Below, piece after piece: positions 34,901-49,485 of a stretch of 64,000 nucleotides of DNA. The translations under genes were made by a program, and so were the position numbers. The number at the start of each line of letters is the position of its first letter. Within the stretch, counting starts at the first letter, position 1. Below the pieces are notes generated by a model. It made no database searches. It was not told where the DNA came from and saw only the letters and a program-made list of their open reading frames with translations. The stretch comes from Crotophaga sulcirostris (Eukaryota > Chordata > Aves > Cuculiformes > Crotophagidae), in the NCBI GenBank assembly GCA_013397455.1, contig VYZB01000329.1, forward strand, positions 339,779-403,778. The letters are read 5' to 3'.

Positions 34901-37900
34901 CATACGTAGATGCTGCAAATGGAAATTGAATCAACAGCTATGAGTAGCCCTTAGGATTTGGGCAGTAGCTCCTTAGATTTTCCATGTCTGTCCCCAAAAT
35001 AAAGAATTCTCTACACTTCATGCCCACGATCCATCGTGCAAAAAAAAAATTCAGAGTAGTAAACACCAGCAAGAGAAAAGTTTTGCAAGTAGAGACTAAA
35101 GCAGAGGCTCCCAGTGCCCCCTCTCAGGTCCATGGCAGCTTAGCTCAAGGTGGTGCGAGGTAACGGCATCCATCAGGTTTAGGCAGACACCTGTGGTCTG
35201 AAAGTTTGCAGCAGAGCTGATTGCCTCAATGGATAAAAGCAGGTAGTAGTTCTAGGGTACCGTGTGTCCCATTTGACAATAGATATAAAAATGGATCAGA
35301 TTGTTCCCGTTGCAATTACACTTTTTATCTCCATTGGCTATAGAGGAGACCCAAAATGAGTAGCTCAGATCTAGGTGGCTATGCTGTAAGCAGAAAATTA
35401 GGAGAGAGTAGTTTCACCAAAACTTCACGAAGACCCAATAATACCTCTTTTTACTTACTCTTTCTTTTCAAACCCGCAGGCATTAAAAATGCAGATAGAA
35501 CACACCATGGTGTGCTGATGTGTTTGCAAAAAGAATGAAGGTTCTGGTTTTGATGTGGAAGAGGCATTTTGAGAAATTTCTGGACTGTTACGAAGTTTCG
35601 TAAAATGGAAGAGAAGAAAAGAACCGAAATAAAAAAAATAGAGGAAAAGCAATATGCTTCACGAATAACCATAACTAAGAAACTTTTAGATGCCTACAAT
35701 GTAGGTTAGATCATCGACTGCAACTTATTGGTGGAGTTTCTTGGCTTCCACCATAACACAAGGATTTACTCCAGCTAAGCACTAGTTGTGCTGTTCCTCA
35801 GGGCGATTCTCGCCAGGGCAGCGGTGGCAGAAGAGCAGCAGCCATCACCAGGTGGCACTGTTACAGCTGCTGCTGAGCGATGCTAAGGGTCTTCCAGGAG
35901 GAGCTCCTTCAAGTAACAGAAAGATCAATTTCAGCCATAGTATATTAATCATATTAATCATATAGGACTTGCTTTTCTTGATTTTTGGGTTCATTTTATT
36001 TATTTTTTTCATTTTTTTTTCATCCTAGGAGTACCCCTCCGATGTTTGGGTTGAAATTCCCAAATTCCCAATGGTAAAGATTTGTGGCAGTGCTATTTGT
36101 GAGAAGCTCCTGTTGAGACTGATTTATACAGTAAAATTAAGCAAGCAACATTAAAAATAGACACTGATGTGCTTTGCTAATTTATTCTATGTAAGAAATT
36201 ATGTATTAAGGCCTGAAAACTGCTGCCTCTGAACAGACGGGCCACATACCACAGTGCTCTTTTGTCAACAGATTTATGAATTTTGTGGATTTGGAAGCAG
36301 CCACATATAAGGAAAAATGGCTTTTCTTTAAGTGGATCAAGACTGGAGGATAGACAGAAGATTACAAATGCTTAATGCTGTTTGGAGACACACCTAAGAT
36401 CTTAGAAGTTTGTGATTAAATCTGTAACATTATACTACATACTTTGTGACAGCATCTTTTGCTGAGAAATCTTTGGGTATTTTCTGCATCTGATCAAGGT
36501 TCAGAATGCTGAAGAAAAACACTGCTGCATACCATCTTAACCAGAATAAGGACTACAGAGGAAAGAAAGAAAAAAATTAATAAATTATTTTTAACAACAA
36601 AGTTCTTTCAAACTAAAGGTTTCCTTTAAATTTTCTAAAGGTCAAATGTTTGGGTTCCTTTTGACATTTCCTAGTATAAATCTGGAATGAAATGAACTAT
36701 TTCTCTGCAGGTGAAAATGTTTTTGCTGCATTTTTATCCACTGCAGTAATTAGGTATTATGTTGTTTATTTATACCATGTCGGCCACATAACTCTCATGT
36801 ATGGTAGTCACATGCTCACATCTGCATTTCTAGCCTTCTGCTCTATTTTTTCATGTCACCTGCTGAAAGAAAACTATCAGACTGTCTGAGGATTGAGCAG
36901 CCACTTCTTTGAAGGAGTTACCAGTGTAGCTTCTGACTCCAGCCCTCTGCCAGCAGGCATTCAACCAGCCTGCAGACATCAGTAGCTGGCTTTCCCCCTC
37001 TCTGAGGCTTCAAATTAAATTGCTGTTGAGACTCCATGACATAAATTAAGAACAGAAAAACCAGTTTTAAGCTTACAGCTCTGAAGAAATCACCAAACGA
37101 GTTCTATTTTGGCAGCCTGCTGCTCACAACTCAGAGAATACGACAGCAAAGCAAATCACATGTCCAGTGTGTGTTTTATAACCCTGCACAGACTAAGCCA
37201 TCTTGTAGGCACATGCTTGACTATTTTTAGTGGCTGTGCTCCTGCAAATATGGCAAAGTCCTTTAGTGCTGGCGAGTCACTAGGGGCTACTTGAGAAGTA
37301 GCAAGAGATGTCAGTTGCTGGAATTTTGACTGAAAATAATAATACCTGGATTTCAGATTTGCTGCACAGATTTGCCAAAGTGAAAATGAAGTCAGTTCTG
37401 GCAATGTGACGATTCACTGATTGCTGCCTCCAGCCATGAAAATACAGGATCTGACTATATTTTATTTTCGTGGCTATTGCTAAAGCATCGTTTTAAAGGT
37501 ACACGACTGCTTGTGGGAATGTCAGTTTTCCAAGGTGTCCATCTGGGAATCAAACATTTCTTCTTCAGTTCCAAGTAGGCATTGTGGCATATCCAGAGGA
37601 CTTATAACTGACACGGCCCATTAGTCATAGAAACATCCCGCTAAATCTAGCGGCAGCTTTTCATCTTTATGGGCCTCATGCCTTGGTCCATATGTAGAAC
37701 ATACAAAATGGATTTTTCTTTTCTTGGCATGTAACCCCGTCTTTCCGGTACTTTGGTTCCAGACCTTCATGAGCAATGCAGGTGGCTTTTGTTGCTCCAC
37801 AGCTCATATTCTTGACAGTTACTGCATCTACACAATACTTCTGGATTCAGCCAGGCTGAAACATTCTCACAAACAGTTACTTAAGATTACCAGCATTAGC

Positions 37901-40900
37901 ACATAAATATAATAGTAATTAATAACATTTTGGCTTCTTGAAGATCCCCTGTGCTGCTTTGTTGGCTCTATTTCAACAGCACCTAAAACTCCAGCAGCAA
38001 GGGCTCCCCCCACCCCCATCGTTTTTTAAACTTTATGTAGTTGTTTTTAAGGTGTACAACAGAGGCACAGGGACAAGCTACTGTGATTTTCACTTTCAGA
38101 GCCCAAAGTTTTCACGACTGCCTCTCATCAGTGACAGTATCTATTTATTCATCTATTGCATCCCCGACCAGAGACAGTTCAAACCTGATGTTTGGAGGTG
38201 TTGGGCAATTAACAATGTCTGGAGTATTCAGACTCATGCGTTTGAAGAACATGAGAGACTATTTTGAAGATTTAATCTGGCTTCCCACAGATTGCAGGTC
38301 ACAGTATCTTTCCAGAGGAGTCCAGTGAGCTAGCAGTTTCTGGATAATAACCTTCATTTCTTATGAGACCACTCTACCTTCCCTACTCTCTCCCAAGCTC
38401 CCTTTTAGCAAACTGCCTTTGCTGACCTTTTCAGAGCACACTGAGTGACCTGGTATAGAAACCCCAGAGTCCTCTTCGGGTTCTATCATAAGTGAAACTG
38501 GATCTCTTCTTCTTTTTCTTGAATAAATGCAACACATTCTGCCTATTTTTTTTTTCCAAGGTGTTTAGAAATGATAAAGTTGGGAACTAAAGAGTGCTGG
38601 CAGGCCAGGTCAAGGCAGTGGGCTTACTGCAGTGGTATTCTCCCACCAGCTGGTTCTGCTTCTCTGTAATTTGTTCAGGATTTGCATCAGGACCTCTAAG
38701 TTCACCTTCTGCAAAATACTTGATGATTTTTTTCTCTCTCTGAGAAAGAAATGTTCCTCCCTCCCTCTTTTTTTAGAAGAGAATAGTTTGCCACTGGATT
38801 GGAAACAAATTAGTCCCATGCTGGCAGGGCAGTTCTGCCTGTTTCCCAGACACATTCCTTGCATCTGCTAATTCTTTTCACCTTGAAAATTGCATAAAGG
38901 CAGAGTTGAAATCACATGTATTCAAGCTGCTCCTTTAACATAGATCTAAAAAGAAGTGAAGATTCATCCTCTACAGTTACAAATGCAGTCTATTCCCACT
39001 GGGTGCAGTACGCTGCAGGCATCATAAGGTTTTTGACTCTGGAGGATTCACAATTTCAACCACCATTGATGGGTTATTTAAAAAAATCTTCTAAATTGAA
39101 AGTTATTATTGTCTGTTAATTAACTACCAGCTAGTTATATCTGCCTAATTCCTTCTATCTTACAAATGTTAGACTATCTACCCTGTTCATTGGATTTAAT
39201 TTTTGCTATGTCCCTAGGCCATCAAGAGGTTCTAAAAGATTTTCCTGGTGTAAATAAACTGTAGTATAAGGCTAACACCTGATGCAAGTTACAAATACAT
39301 TTTGTTGATTAAATAAGAATAGGACACATTATTTTCACCCCTTTGTAGAAAAACAAAGTTCAGATTTTTTACTTTAACACATTTTGAGTGTAAGGTTACC
39401 TAAACCTAATGGAAAATTTAAATGAAAAAAAAAAGTTAAATGAAGTATTTTAAGGTCAAACAGTGTGTTTAATCTGTTCAGAATTGAAACATCTTTTCTT
39501 TCATTTTCATTTTGAAAAAAAAATAAAACAAAACACAAAAAAGTATAACCTGAAATAACAGTTTTCTTAGTTTAGCCAAAGAGTGGAAAGATTAGTTATT
39601 TAGACAGCACTACTCCTCAATTCAAATGCTATGCCATTTCCAGCAGGCTGTCCTTCCTGCCTTAAATGAGCTTTTCATCCTTATATATACGTTCATAACA
39701 ACTGATGAGAGAAATATTGAGTAATCACATAGAATCCAGTCAAAGTTTCAAAATACCTTTAGCTATTTGACCTTCCTTTCTTGGAAGAGGATTCCATGTG
39801 TGTGCAACTTATCCATCATTCCAGTTTATAATGAGATCTTTTTGTTGTTGATTGTGGCCATTCATTGTTTTAAAAATAAAACCTTTCCATATTAATTTGT
39901 TCCATCTCTTGCTTTGTGGGACATAATTTACAGTGATGTGCCTGGCCCTAAACGAATGCAAGTTAGCTTACAGTAGGAACGACTGTTGGAAGAAGTACAA
40001 TGAGCGGTCCCCAGAATAAATAAACTTTACTTTTTGACTTTGGTTCTGCCAATGGCTATGTGATACTGAATATATAGGAGCAGGATGTTTGCTGACCATC
40101 CTGCAGATGTCTAATGTTTCAGTCATGTTGAATGAATCACTTTTGCTCTGTTGGCTCACGGAGAGGTAAATAGTATTTTTCTGATTCATCTTCTGAAAAG
40201 ATATTACTTTGGAGAAGATATTTATGAAACAGAGTGCACCAAGCACTCTGTTTGTTCTTTTTAATTCCTTCCCCATTTTTCTACTTATAACACCTTTTCT
40301 GACATAAGCATGTTCAGCATAAACCATGTGTCATGTGTTATAGTGTAGGAAATCTAAAATGCTAAACATACTAACGCTCTTTGAGTAACACCTACAATCA
40401 TAATGAAGTGTTTCCTGGCATGCTGCATGCTGTACCTTAAATCATTTTTATATTGAGCTCTGTAAGTGTTAGGTCTTTTCCAAGTTTCACCTCTACATCA
40501 GTGCCTGAGGAAAGGGAGCCAGGCCACGGGTGGCAGTGGGGTTGGTGGAGGTGGCTGCCACCATCACCTTCAGCAGATTATGATGTAGAGCTGACCTTTC
40601 CCCACAGGTGGTGCCTGATGTTGGCAAAGGAGCATCAGCTCTGCCAGGAAAGCTGCAGAGGTAGATAAGGAAGATAAGGAAGGAGGAGCAAGGAGATGTT
40701 GATAGCAGAAGTATCTTTTACCAACTTAGCAGGCTTCAAGAAGAAGGAATTTTTTAGAGCTTCGCACTGAAACACCAGTTCAGCACCATATTTTAGTGTG
40801 TGCCCCACTCTGAGCATGTAAGGCACTCCTTTAACATAAATGGGGTTTCTCACACTGTTAAAATGAGTATGAACTCCAAAGACTAATTAGGAAGACTCAC

Positions 40901-40999
40901 AATGTTTTTAAGGACAAAGAGTGCTTAGAGAGATCTGATAGAATAAAAGACAAGAAAATTGAAAAAAAAAATCATAACATGGGGAAGAAAATCATACAG
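31998..40999. other. AT-rich non-coding DNA, no gene seen
   Basis: Nine kilobases with no recognisable coding frame or complete repeat. The longest frames are near 120 codons (for example minus 31949-32320 and 39968-40327) and have no known motif. A locally G-rich stretch lies at 40500-40640. Poly(A)-like runs occur at 33818-33910. Confidence 0.6.
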
Positions 41000-41510
41000 A
41001 TCATAGAATTATAGCGTGACCTGAGTTGGAAGAAGGAACATTGAGTCCAACTGCTGTCCCTGAATAGTACAATCCCAACACTCACACCATGTGTCTGAAG
41101 CATTGTCCAAATGCTTCTTGAATTTTGTCAGGCTTGGTGCCAGGACTGCTTCCCTGAGGAGCTGTTCCAGTGCTCCACCACCCTCTGGGAGAAGAATCTC
41201 TTCCTAATATCCAACCTAAACCTCCCCTGGCACATCCCTTAGGTCCTATTATTGGTCACCAGAGATCAGAAGAGAGGAAGTAGTAAGGAAGTAGTAAACA
41301 TCTATGAGGTCCCCCCTCAGTCTCCTCTTCTCCAGGCTGAACGGATCAAGTGCCTTCAGTCGCTCCTCACATGATTTCTCCTCTAGACACTTCACCAGCT
41401 CTGTGGCCTCTGGACACTCTCCATAAGTTTGATGTCTTTTTTATACTGTGGCACCCAAAACTGAACACAATATTCGAGGTGAGGCCTCACCAGTGCAGAG
41501 TAGAGCAGGA
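41000..41510 (-). mobile_element. CR1 LINE, 5'-truncated, minus strand
   Basis: The plus strand shows the complement of a CR1 3' end: ATCATAGAATTATAGCGTGA tail, GAGTCCAACTGCTGTCCCTG, the CCACCACCCTCTGGGAGAAG block, CCTAATATCCAACCTAAACC and the CAGTCTCCTCTTCTCCAGGCTGAAC block. It ends near 41510 after GAGGCCTCACCAGTGCAGAG. This 3' UTR differs from that of the 31478 group, so it belongs to another subfamily. Frames are broken. It includes a small AAGTAGTAAGG duplication (41278-41297). Confidence 0.93.
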
Positions 41511-44459
41511 AATGTTGATAATTAACCAATAATTCAATAATTCTTACAGAAGCCTGGGAAACATAAAGCACATTAGATATAGCATAAGCCTGAAAAGTAT
41601 TGGAAAAACTGTTAATGTCTAAAATACGTTAAAAACAGCTCAGTTGGGAAGATAATCCTTTTTTATCCTTGATTATATTGAAATTATACATGATAGCTAT
41701 GTATTTTAATTGGTCATGATTATCTTCATTTTCAAACTCCTTACATTTGCTAACTGCTAAACATTTTCCTAAACAGCTTGACCATCTGACATCCCTGACC
41801 ACCCAGTAGGTTATAGCTCCTACTCAACCTAGATTGCAAGTTATCTTGTCTTTGGTTGAAAATTACCAAATTACAAGAAAGTTACTGGCCCTAAGAGAAA
41901 GACAGAAAGACCTAAACTCGTATTGCAAGGCAGTATGAGGTGGGGAGATATTATTTGATAATATCATAGGTGTTATCAAAGTAGCTTTTCATAGATGTAT
42001 CATGGCACATTTATTAATTGTATTTGCAATTTTGTTACCATTAATCTATTACTATTACTGATTTAGCAGTGTGTGAACCATCATTCTGCAACTCTTTGCA
42101 GATAATATTCATTTTTGCTACTTTAAATAATTCAGTAATGCTGGAAAAGGCTGTTTCACTAACGTAACTCCAGGAACTACTTGTCTCTGCCTTCTCAGCC
42201 TTATGTAAGTGATTTAAAACAAATAGACTTTAGTATCAGGATTGCACTGCCAAGCAATAGTGAACTAGAAAGAGTTAGAGGTTAATGAGTCTCACTGTCC
42301 CCTGTGCTGGGGACACAAATAAAGTCTACAAGATTTCGCACGAATATAGGCAAAGAAAGGGAATATCTATCCAGAGATAAAATGTGTGTAGTGGGGCACA
42401 TACAAAATAATAATTATTTCATTGCTATTAAATGTTAATTATTAAACATCGTTATTAATTCAAAAGAAAATATAAGCTATGGCAAGGAGCAAAGTTATAT
42501 GAGTTTAATTAAAATACTTTTTTAAGACTGTGAATGAAGCAGGAGAACACACAAGCATTTGATTCCTTCCTTTGATTTCAGTGGCTTCCATTCATTCCTC
42601 ACAGAAATTGGCTCAAGTCGCTGGTATAAGCAGCAGTGAGGTGAGCTAGGGTGTGGATTTCTGACAGATGAACACTGCACACGAGTGCCCTTGTTCCACA
42701 GCAAACGTAGCTAACTTACTTGACCTGGGGTATCTAGGCTGGAAGTTTGTATATACCAACTGAAATAAATGAAAAAACAAAACAGGCCTACAGCTAAGCA
42801 GTTGCACAGGATTTAAAACTATTAGGTTAAATCACTTTATATTTACTGCAGATGCTACATTTTAGGGTAAACAAGCCCTTAGGATTAAGTTCAAAAAAGC
42901 TCCCTTACTGATAAGTAGATTCTATAGTCTTATTGAGGGAATAGTCTTGGAAATAATATCCATATTTGTGTATACTTCTTTCGAAATTTTAAGTTCATAA
43001 AAATCAAAATAATAATGGGTTAACCTGTGGAGAAAAATCCAGCACAGGCCAGAAGATACACCAGATAGAGTAGTATATTTCTATTGCTTGTGTCTGCTGT
43101 GACTCTGAGTGAACCACTGAATATATCCTTCACTTACTTAATTTAAGAATGTTTCTTTCTTTTTTAAAGACTACTTCTAAAATGAACCTTCTTTATTCTG
43201 AACATCTTCTGATTCATATTCATCTAAACCAGGGACACTCTCAGACAGCTTGGCACAGAAACCCAAATATTATTTGCTTGTTTTTTATCATTGCATCTTC
43301 AGTTTCTTCTCTGAAATGGTTTGGATTTCTGTCTGAAAAATGATTTTTTTCTCCCCTTATTCATTATCAACTCATAGTTCTTGTGTGAGCTTCAGTGAGG
43401 ACACATATTTCTTCTCAAAGTTTTCCAAAAGCTCCAGCTGAAGAATTCTGTAACTGGACTTATTTTAACTACATTAACATTCTCTTCTTCAAGCTGTACC
43501 TCTCCAAAGAAAAGCCTAAGACCATTCTAACAAACCAGAAGATCCTGACCCTTTAAAAATCACCTCTGATCTTGTAGCAGAGCTTCCATGCTTCACAAGA
43601 ATACGGCCTTCTCCCCCAATATATTTTGAATTTTTTTACAATCCTCATGTTAGTCAGAAAGTCTCTGAAGCTCAACTCCTACCAGAACAGTTTTATACCC
43701 TATACCTTTGACAGGAACTGCTGGCATTCGCGTACAGGAAGCTGATGTGATTTAGGAGGGGATAAAACATGTACATGTTTGTTACTTGAATTTTACAGCT
43801 CTGCAGGGAATAAAAATCTTTTACACAAAGGATTTAAAAACTTGACTTTGTTCCCCACTTAAAAATTTCAAAAATTCTTTGAAGGGAAATTGCAAGGTGA
43901 AATTAATTTGGGGTCAATTCAGAGGTTTCAGTTTGACCCAAACCAAAATCCTTTTAATTTTGATTTTCCTATTTATTTTTTAACTTATAATGTAATATAT
44001 GGAACAGCATAAAATATGAGATGCTTGTCCTAATGCTTTAAAGAAAGTCTTGAACATATGGCCCAAATGTAACTGATACATTGATGTCTAGCTGAGTTTA
44101 TGGAAACCCTAAAACAACAACTGTAGGAGAAATGAAATGAGCTATTCATCCTGAAATGTGTCTAGGAATGATATTTAATGACAATAATGTTTAAAATAAT
44201 TTATCAAAGAGCATGAGATCAAGGATAAGAGGAAAGAGGATGATACAAGACAAAACAATTACTGTAAGAAACAGCTTTGGTGCCAAGAACGAACTGTATT
44301 GCTAATAATGTATTTTTATACAATTGTAAATGTTCTTATATCTTTACAACTTTATATTCTTTCCAAGTCAAGAAGAATCAAACCTTCAGGAGTGATCAAG
44401 CTCTGCTAAGGAGAAGTAGCATCTCAGGAGCCGAATTATTTGGAATCACCAAAACCAGC
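41511..44459. other. AT-rich non-coding DNA, no gene seen
   Basis: No recognisable coding frame, RNA gene or repeat element. Confidence 0.6.
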
Positions 44460-44573
44460 ACCTTCCTTCCTTCCTCCCTTCCTTCCTTCCTTCCTTCCTT
44501 CCTTCCTTCCTTCCTTCCTTCCTTCCTTCCTTCCTTCCTTCCTTCCTTCCTTCCTTCCTTCCTTCCTTCCTTC
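44460..44573. repeat. (TTCC)n tetranucleotide microsatellite
   Basis: About 113 bp of TTCC repeat with one CTCCC interruption near 44475, then about 24 perfect units to 44573. The open frames across it (44277-44576 plus; 44436-44720 minus, reading E-G-R-K repeats) are artefacts of the repeat. It is probably highly polymorphic in length. Confidence 0.98.
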
Positions 44574-46515
44574 TGATGTAGGTTCAGTAAAATAATGAAA
44601 AAGACACTGCCTGTGAGATGCTATTTCCTGGGCAAGACCTTTGCTCACCAGTCCACTATGCAAAGAACGGGAATCACCATGACTCCTCGGGAATGAATTC
44701 AGAAAGCTGAAGTCCTTCAATCACTCGCCAGCTTCTGGGAGAAGGTAGTGGAGTACACAGTCTGGCCACTGTCTGGAATTTGGGTGTCAATATCCCAACT
44801 CAAGCCCATTTTTTCCAGAATTTGAGTATGACTAGAGACAGACTATACTGACCTTTTCTCTAATTATTGACACATTTAAATTCAATGGAAAAAAAATAGT
44901 GATTACAATCTTCCTGAGATAACATTCTATCATCTCAATTCAACTCACTTCTAGTTAAACGCCACTGACTGGACAAATGTGACCAAGACATTTACCCAGA
45001 AATCAGTAACTTCCCAGAAGCTTCACACAACCTTGAATCTCATACTCAGGGAACAGTTCAGTGTTACTTTTTAAGATACATGTAAGACAAAATGAACGTG
45101 GTGGGAAACACTACGTACATATGATTTCCCAAGCAGACAGATAATAAACAATACATTGAAACAGGAACCACCAGAGAAGTTTGCTCTAACAGGGAACTGG
45201 AAGTTGTTAACATAGAGATTCTGAAAACGGGCAGTTCTGGCCTCTAGAGAGACTTTTTTTTCAGTCTGTGTGGCCCTTAGAATATTTTCATGCAAGAGGA
45301 GTTCCCTTGGATGAGATCCTTGGAAAATATTTCCCTTTGATCTCTGGTGTATTACTCCTCTTTTGCAGCCAGCCAAAGTTTAAAACTAACTTGACTCCCC
45401 TTTGACTGATACAACTTCTTCAGTCAGGTACAGAATTAACGTAGCAGGGATCACAAAGACCCCAAGAAGCACTGCAACTGATCAAAATGCCATTCATGTT
45501 GGGCAATGGTAAGATGAAAATTTTGGAGATGCCTGGAAGAGGATCGTCTCTTCAGTACCAGATGCTTAGACAAATGTGGGCTATGGAGAGGATCATCAAC
45601 TAGTGGAGAACTCACAGTTGCAAAGAAGACAATGCAACTAGATCAGCTCATACCACCTGGGATCTGGACCCTAAAGACTGAAATCATAACAATAGCCCTA
45701 AAAACAAGTTCCCACAAGCCAGCTGACTCGTCAGCACTGTTTTTTGCTTTAGTGAAGCTGGAGATCTGCTACTAATACAGGCTTCTCTTCTCTAAATCAT
45801 TTATTTTGGCAGTTCATAAAATATGGAAACTCTAACATTCAATATTCCCCACTCTCTCATGATTACTGCTCAGGGACAGACTCTTTATATCAAACAAAAA
45901 CTTAAAGATTGTGGCATGTTATCAAAACCATAATGAAATCTTGTGCAAGCACAGTAATCAGAGAGGGCTATTTGTCAAGACATATTGTAGAGAAAAACAA
46001 AATCCCACAGTAGACACGGGAGTGCTTGCTCTGCCGAGAGATACTGTGAAAATGAAATGAGGGTCTTTTTTTCCTCCTCTTTAATCAAAACTCAGTATGA
46101 AAACAAAAACATTACCAAATAACTTTTGCTGATAAAAAAAAAGAAGTTGGCTGGAAAGCAGCAGTGCATAATTTATACAGAAATAACATTAAAAGGGAGA
46201 TTGTTCACATAGGTATTTCTGAGTGTGTGATCAGAAATTTTGGCCCTGGAGGGAGCTCATGTTACTGCCACTACTGGGTTGAGGCTGGATTTGACTCTCT
46301 CTGTGAGACAGTCAAAACCTGGGAAGTTGCACAGGGAATGAAGGTGCAGGCAGATCTGATATTGCTTAGGAGGTCCCTGGTGAGGGCATGCCTGCATTTT
46401 GACCCCACCTGCTGCTAGAGGTTACCAGTTCTATCCACAAAATATCTGTAGAGGTTTAAACTTGAGTCATTGCTTAATGATGAGAGTGCAGGAGGGGGAG
46501 TTACATGCTATGGGA
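44574..46515. other. AT-rich non-coding DNA, no gene seen
   Basis: No recognisable gene. A slightly GC-richer stretch at 46230-46420 carries an 84-codon frame (46164-46418) that I cannot relate to any family. Confidence 0.55.
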
Positions 46516-46725
46516 TCTCTTTCTGGCTGTGCCATTGATTTGTGAGCTAGAGGCCTACTCAGTGAATCAGGGATAACATTATTAAGTTACTTAAATGGAC
46601 TGTTGGGATGTTAATTACCCAGCACGTTTGGGGTGAGTTTGCCCTTCTGAAAATTAAGCCACTTTGCTGTCTAAATGATGCTTAACTCTGGGTGCAAAGA
46701 TCAAACACTTCAGCTTAAATACCCC
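46516..46725 (+). repeat. Possible MIR-like SINE relic
   Basis: The order CTGTGCCATTGATTTGTGAG (46535-46554), GAATCAGGGATAACATTATT (46564-46583) and GACTGTTGGGATGTTAATTA (46598-46617) follows the MIR pattern (CTCTGCCACT..., AAATGGGGATAATAAT..., GGGTTGTTGTGAGGATTAA). It is then followed by CTTCTGAAAATTAAGCCACT, like an old amniote repeat tail. Strongly diverged and identified by eye only. Confidence 0.4.
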
Positions 46726-49485
46726 CATTCTCAGCTCTACAGGGTTTCATAGTACCATGCTATTTTCAAATACCATCACACTTGTAGAAGGGGAGGGCAG
46801 CGCTAGGTCAGGATTAAGTTTCAACCAGAGATCTGTAAGGAAGATCTTAAAAGAAACAGTGCTTTCTAGTGTTATTGGTTGCTCAGTTGCATGAGGACTA
46901 CATTACTGAATGTATATGTAAATACTGATGAGTAGAGGCCAGAAAGGGTGGGCAACTACAGAGGTATAAGTGGATACTTTATTTCAGAATACAAGTACAA
47001 TCTGTTACTGAGACGGAGTGGTACAAGGTTAGTACCTGTCAACAAGACAGCTGGAGGTCTCTTTGTTTTGCTGATAAATGTTGAGTGCAGCTGTGCTTGG
47101 CACACGCTCGTGCTGTAAACAGGAGCCAAGGCTTTAAATATCACCCTGATTTTTGCACTTCTGCTAATTGCAGCTTCCACTTCATCAGCGGTGGTGCCCA
47201 GGCCACGTCCTGAAATCTATTCAAACCAAGAGAACAAATTAGTTCCTAGAGCTGCCTAGCCTTGTAAGCACCTGAATTCATTAATTCATCTGTACCAGAT
47301 GAAAGAATTAGAAGAGCTGAATTTCATTTACACGTAGACACTCAGAATTTTCTTTTATTGGTGGATGAGTGCAAACAGAGATAAGCTTTTCTACATGTTC
47401 TCCTCAGCAAAACATAATCTTTGCATCAGCCCATACTCAAGCAATAGAGTGAAAACCATGATCACCTAGGATGGTATGATGGTCTTATAGACAGGGGACT
47501 GTCCAGAATTGCAGTTTCGTTATCTGTAAGCCACATAGTTCATGAATGAACTTCTATTTCTTGGACTTCAGGATGTTATGGAAAAGATTCTAGCTGGAAC
47601 TAGACCTTCCCAATTCCAGGACGCGTGCATCATAAGAAGAAAGCTATCACAGCTAGAACAGAGTACTAAATATTTTCTATTTGTAATAAGTCCCTACCCC
47701 ATGCTATCCCTGTAGTTTTGCCAAATGTAACTGCATAAGTAAGAACAGTCTGAAAAGCTTGCATGAAAGAAAAAAGGTGTTAGAATAGAATCAAGAGAAT
47801 GTATGACAAAAGGTGGCAGACAGGAGCTACATTTTCAGTTCAGAGCACTGTGGCCAGCAAATCCATCAACAGAAATGGTCTCTACCTTCACTTATTTATT
47901 TCAAAATGTAAAGATTAATAGATTGAAAAAAAGGAGCAAAAGAAAAGGACAGGAAGACAAAACCTCCTATATTTATAAGCATTCACCAGCCTGTTCCCTG
48001 TAGGTTTGATCGCAATGCTACGGCACTTTTTAGGCAAACCACTCTGTTATGAGAAGTTCAGCTGCACCTTGGTTGTTGCCATAGCACTATATCTTTTTCC
48101 ATTTGAAAATTTATTACATTCTCTTTGCAATGTGCTCCCAAAATATCTTTGCTAGATCTTCATAACTTTTCATTTCATCTACTTTGAGCTCCTTCTCTTT
48201 GAACAACCCAAAGACACTTGAGTTCCCTATAGAACCTTCAAAGTGAGACAGCTCGGATCATCCTCTTTGCTCGTTGTCCTAAATCCATACCTGCTGGCCT
48301 TTCTTTGAAAAACCTTTCATTTGTTTTACTTTTCTCTACATATGACCAGCAATGCTGTTTCTTCACATCAGCTCCAGATTCTACGCTTTTTCCAATTGTA
48401 CCAGTCTCCACTGCCTTTTTCCATATCATATTTTTTTTTGCTGATGGTGTGCTAGAATAACTTACAAGGATTTTCTTCACCATGATAACTAGTAAAATTT
48501 AAAAGTATTGCAAAGCAAAAGGACATGGCTTTTGCTGCAGGTGCAATAGCAAAGTGACAGCTTCTATCACCCTTCGTGGTTAATGTTCATTTTCTATCTG
48601 ACCAGTGTACTGTTCTTGCTGTGTGGTGAATGGACATTATATTACCACTTTATGTGATACATATGAAAGTTACTTAATACTTAGGTATAATAAAACTAAG
48701 ATTAAATTACCATACTATTTAGTAAGTCATCACAGAAAAAATTTTAAAAGATGTACAAATTTATCTCTGCAAATAACCAAATTATTTCCTCCAGTGGTGC
48801 CCAATGAAATATTACACTTAAATCTGAAAGCATTATTTCCCTCAAAATTTTCCTTCATGGTGTTTTATTGATCTCTTTTTTGTCATTGCACCACTATGAA
48901 ACATCTGTGTTTTTCCTTCAGTTCATCATCAGTTCCTATTTGAAAAGTCTGTAAATTTTGTGCTTCTCTAAAATCTATAGGTAATTGATTCCAGGAGTGT
49001 GTGTCCACAGCAAACTGTGTAGCTGCAGTTCCACTTCATTTAACAATATACAGTTCTTTGTTAGGCAGAGATCAAAGAATATAATTTTATCAAGTTTTAT
49101 TTTCCAGATTGGAAAAGAATGGGCTTTCTTTATTTACAAAAAGAAAAAAAAACCTAAAAGGCATTTTTCTTATAGGCTATATAGTGCAAAGAGAGGTAAA
49201 ACAAAGCCAAAAGCAATTCATAATTATCCTGAAGTAGTTTTCAGTCAACAGCTATAATGTGTCCTGCACTCAAAATGTTTTTATCGTTACTGTAGAAAAG
49301 TGTCATTACCAAGAAATAGTAAGGAACAAAAAGTTTTAGGAAATGCAGAAGTAAGCAATTATTTGCTACAGCTTGTAGGTCAGGGAAAAAAGAGTTAGAT
49401 GGAAAAGAAAAGGGAAGTTATGTTTGATTCTGTGCTACATTTCCATTTTGGGGCTTCATGCACTTGAGCAACTTTGTGTTAGTTT
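46726..49485. other. AT-rich non-coding DNA, no gene seen
   Basis: No recognisable coding frame or repeat element. Scattered T and A runs only. Confidence 0.6.

Noticed and set aside
44277..44720. Open frames on both strands with L-P-S-F or E-G-R-K repeats
   Set aside because: They are translations of the TTCC microsatellite.
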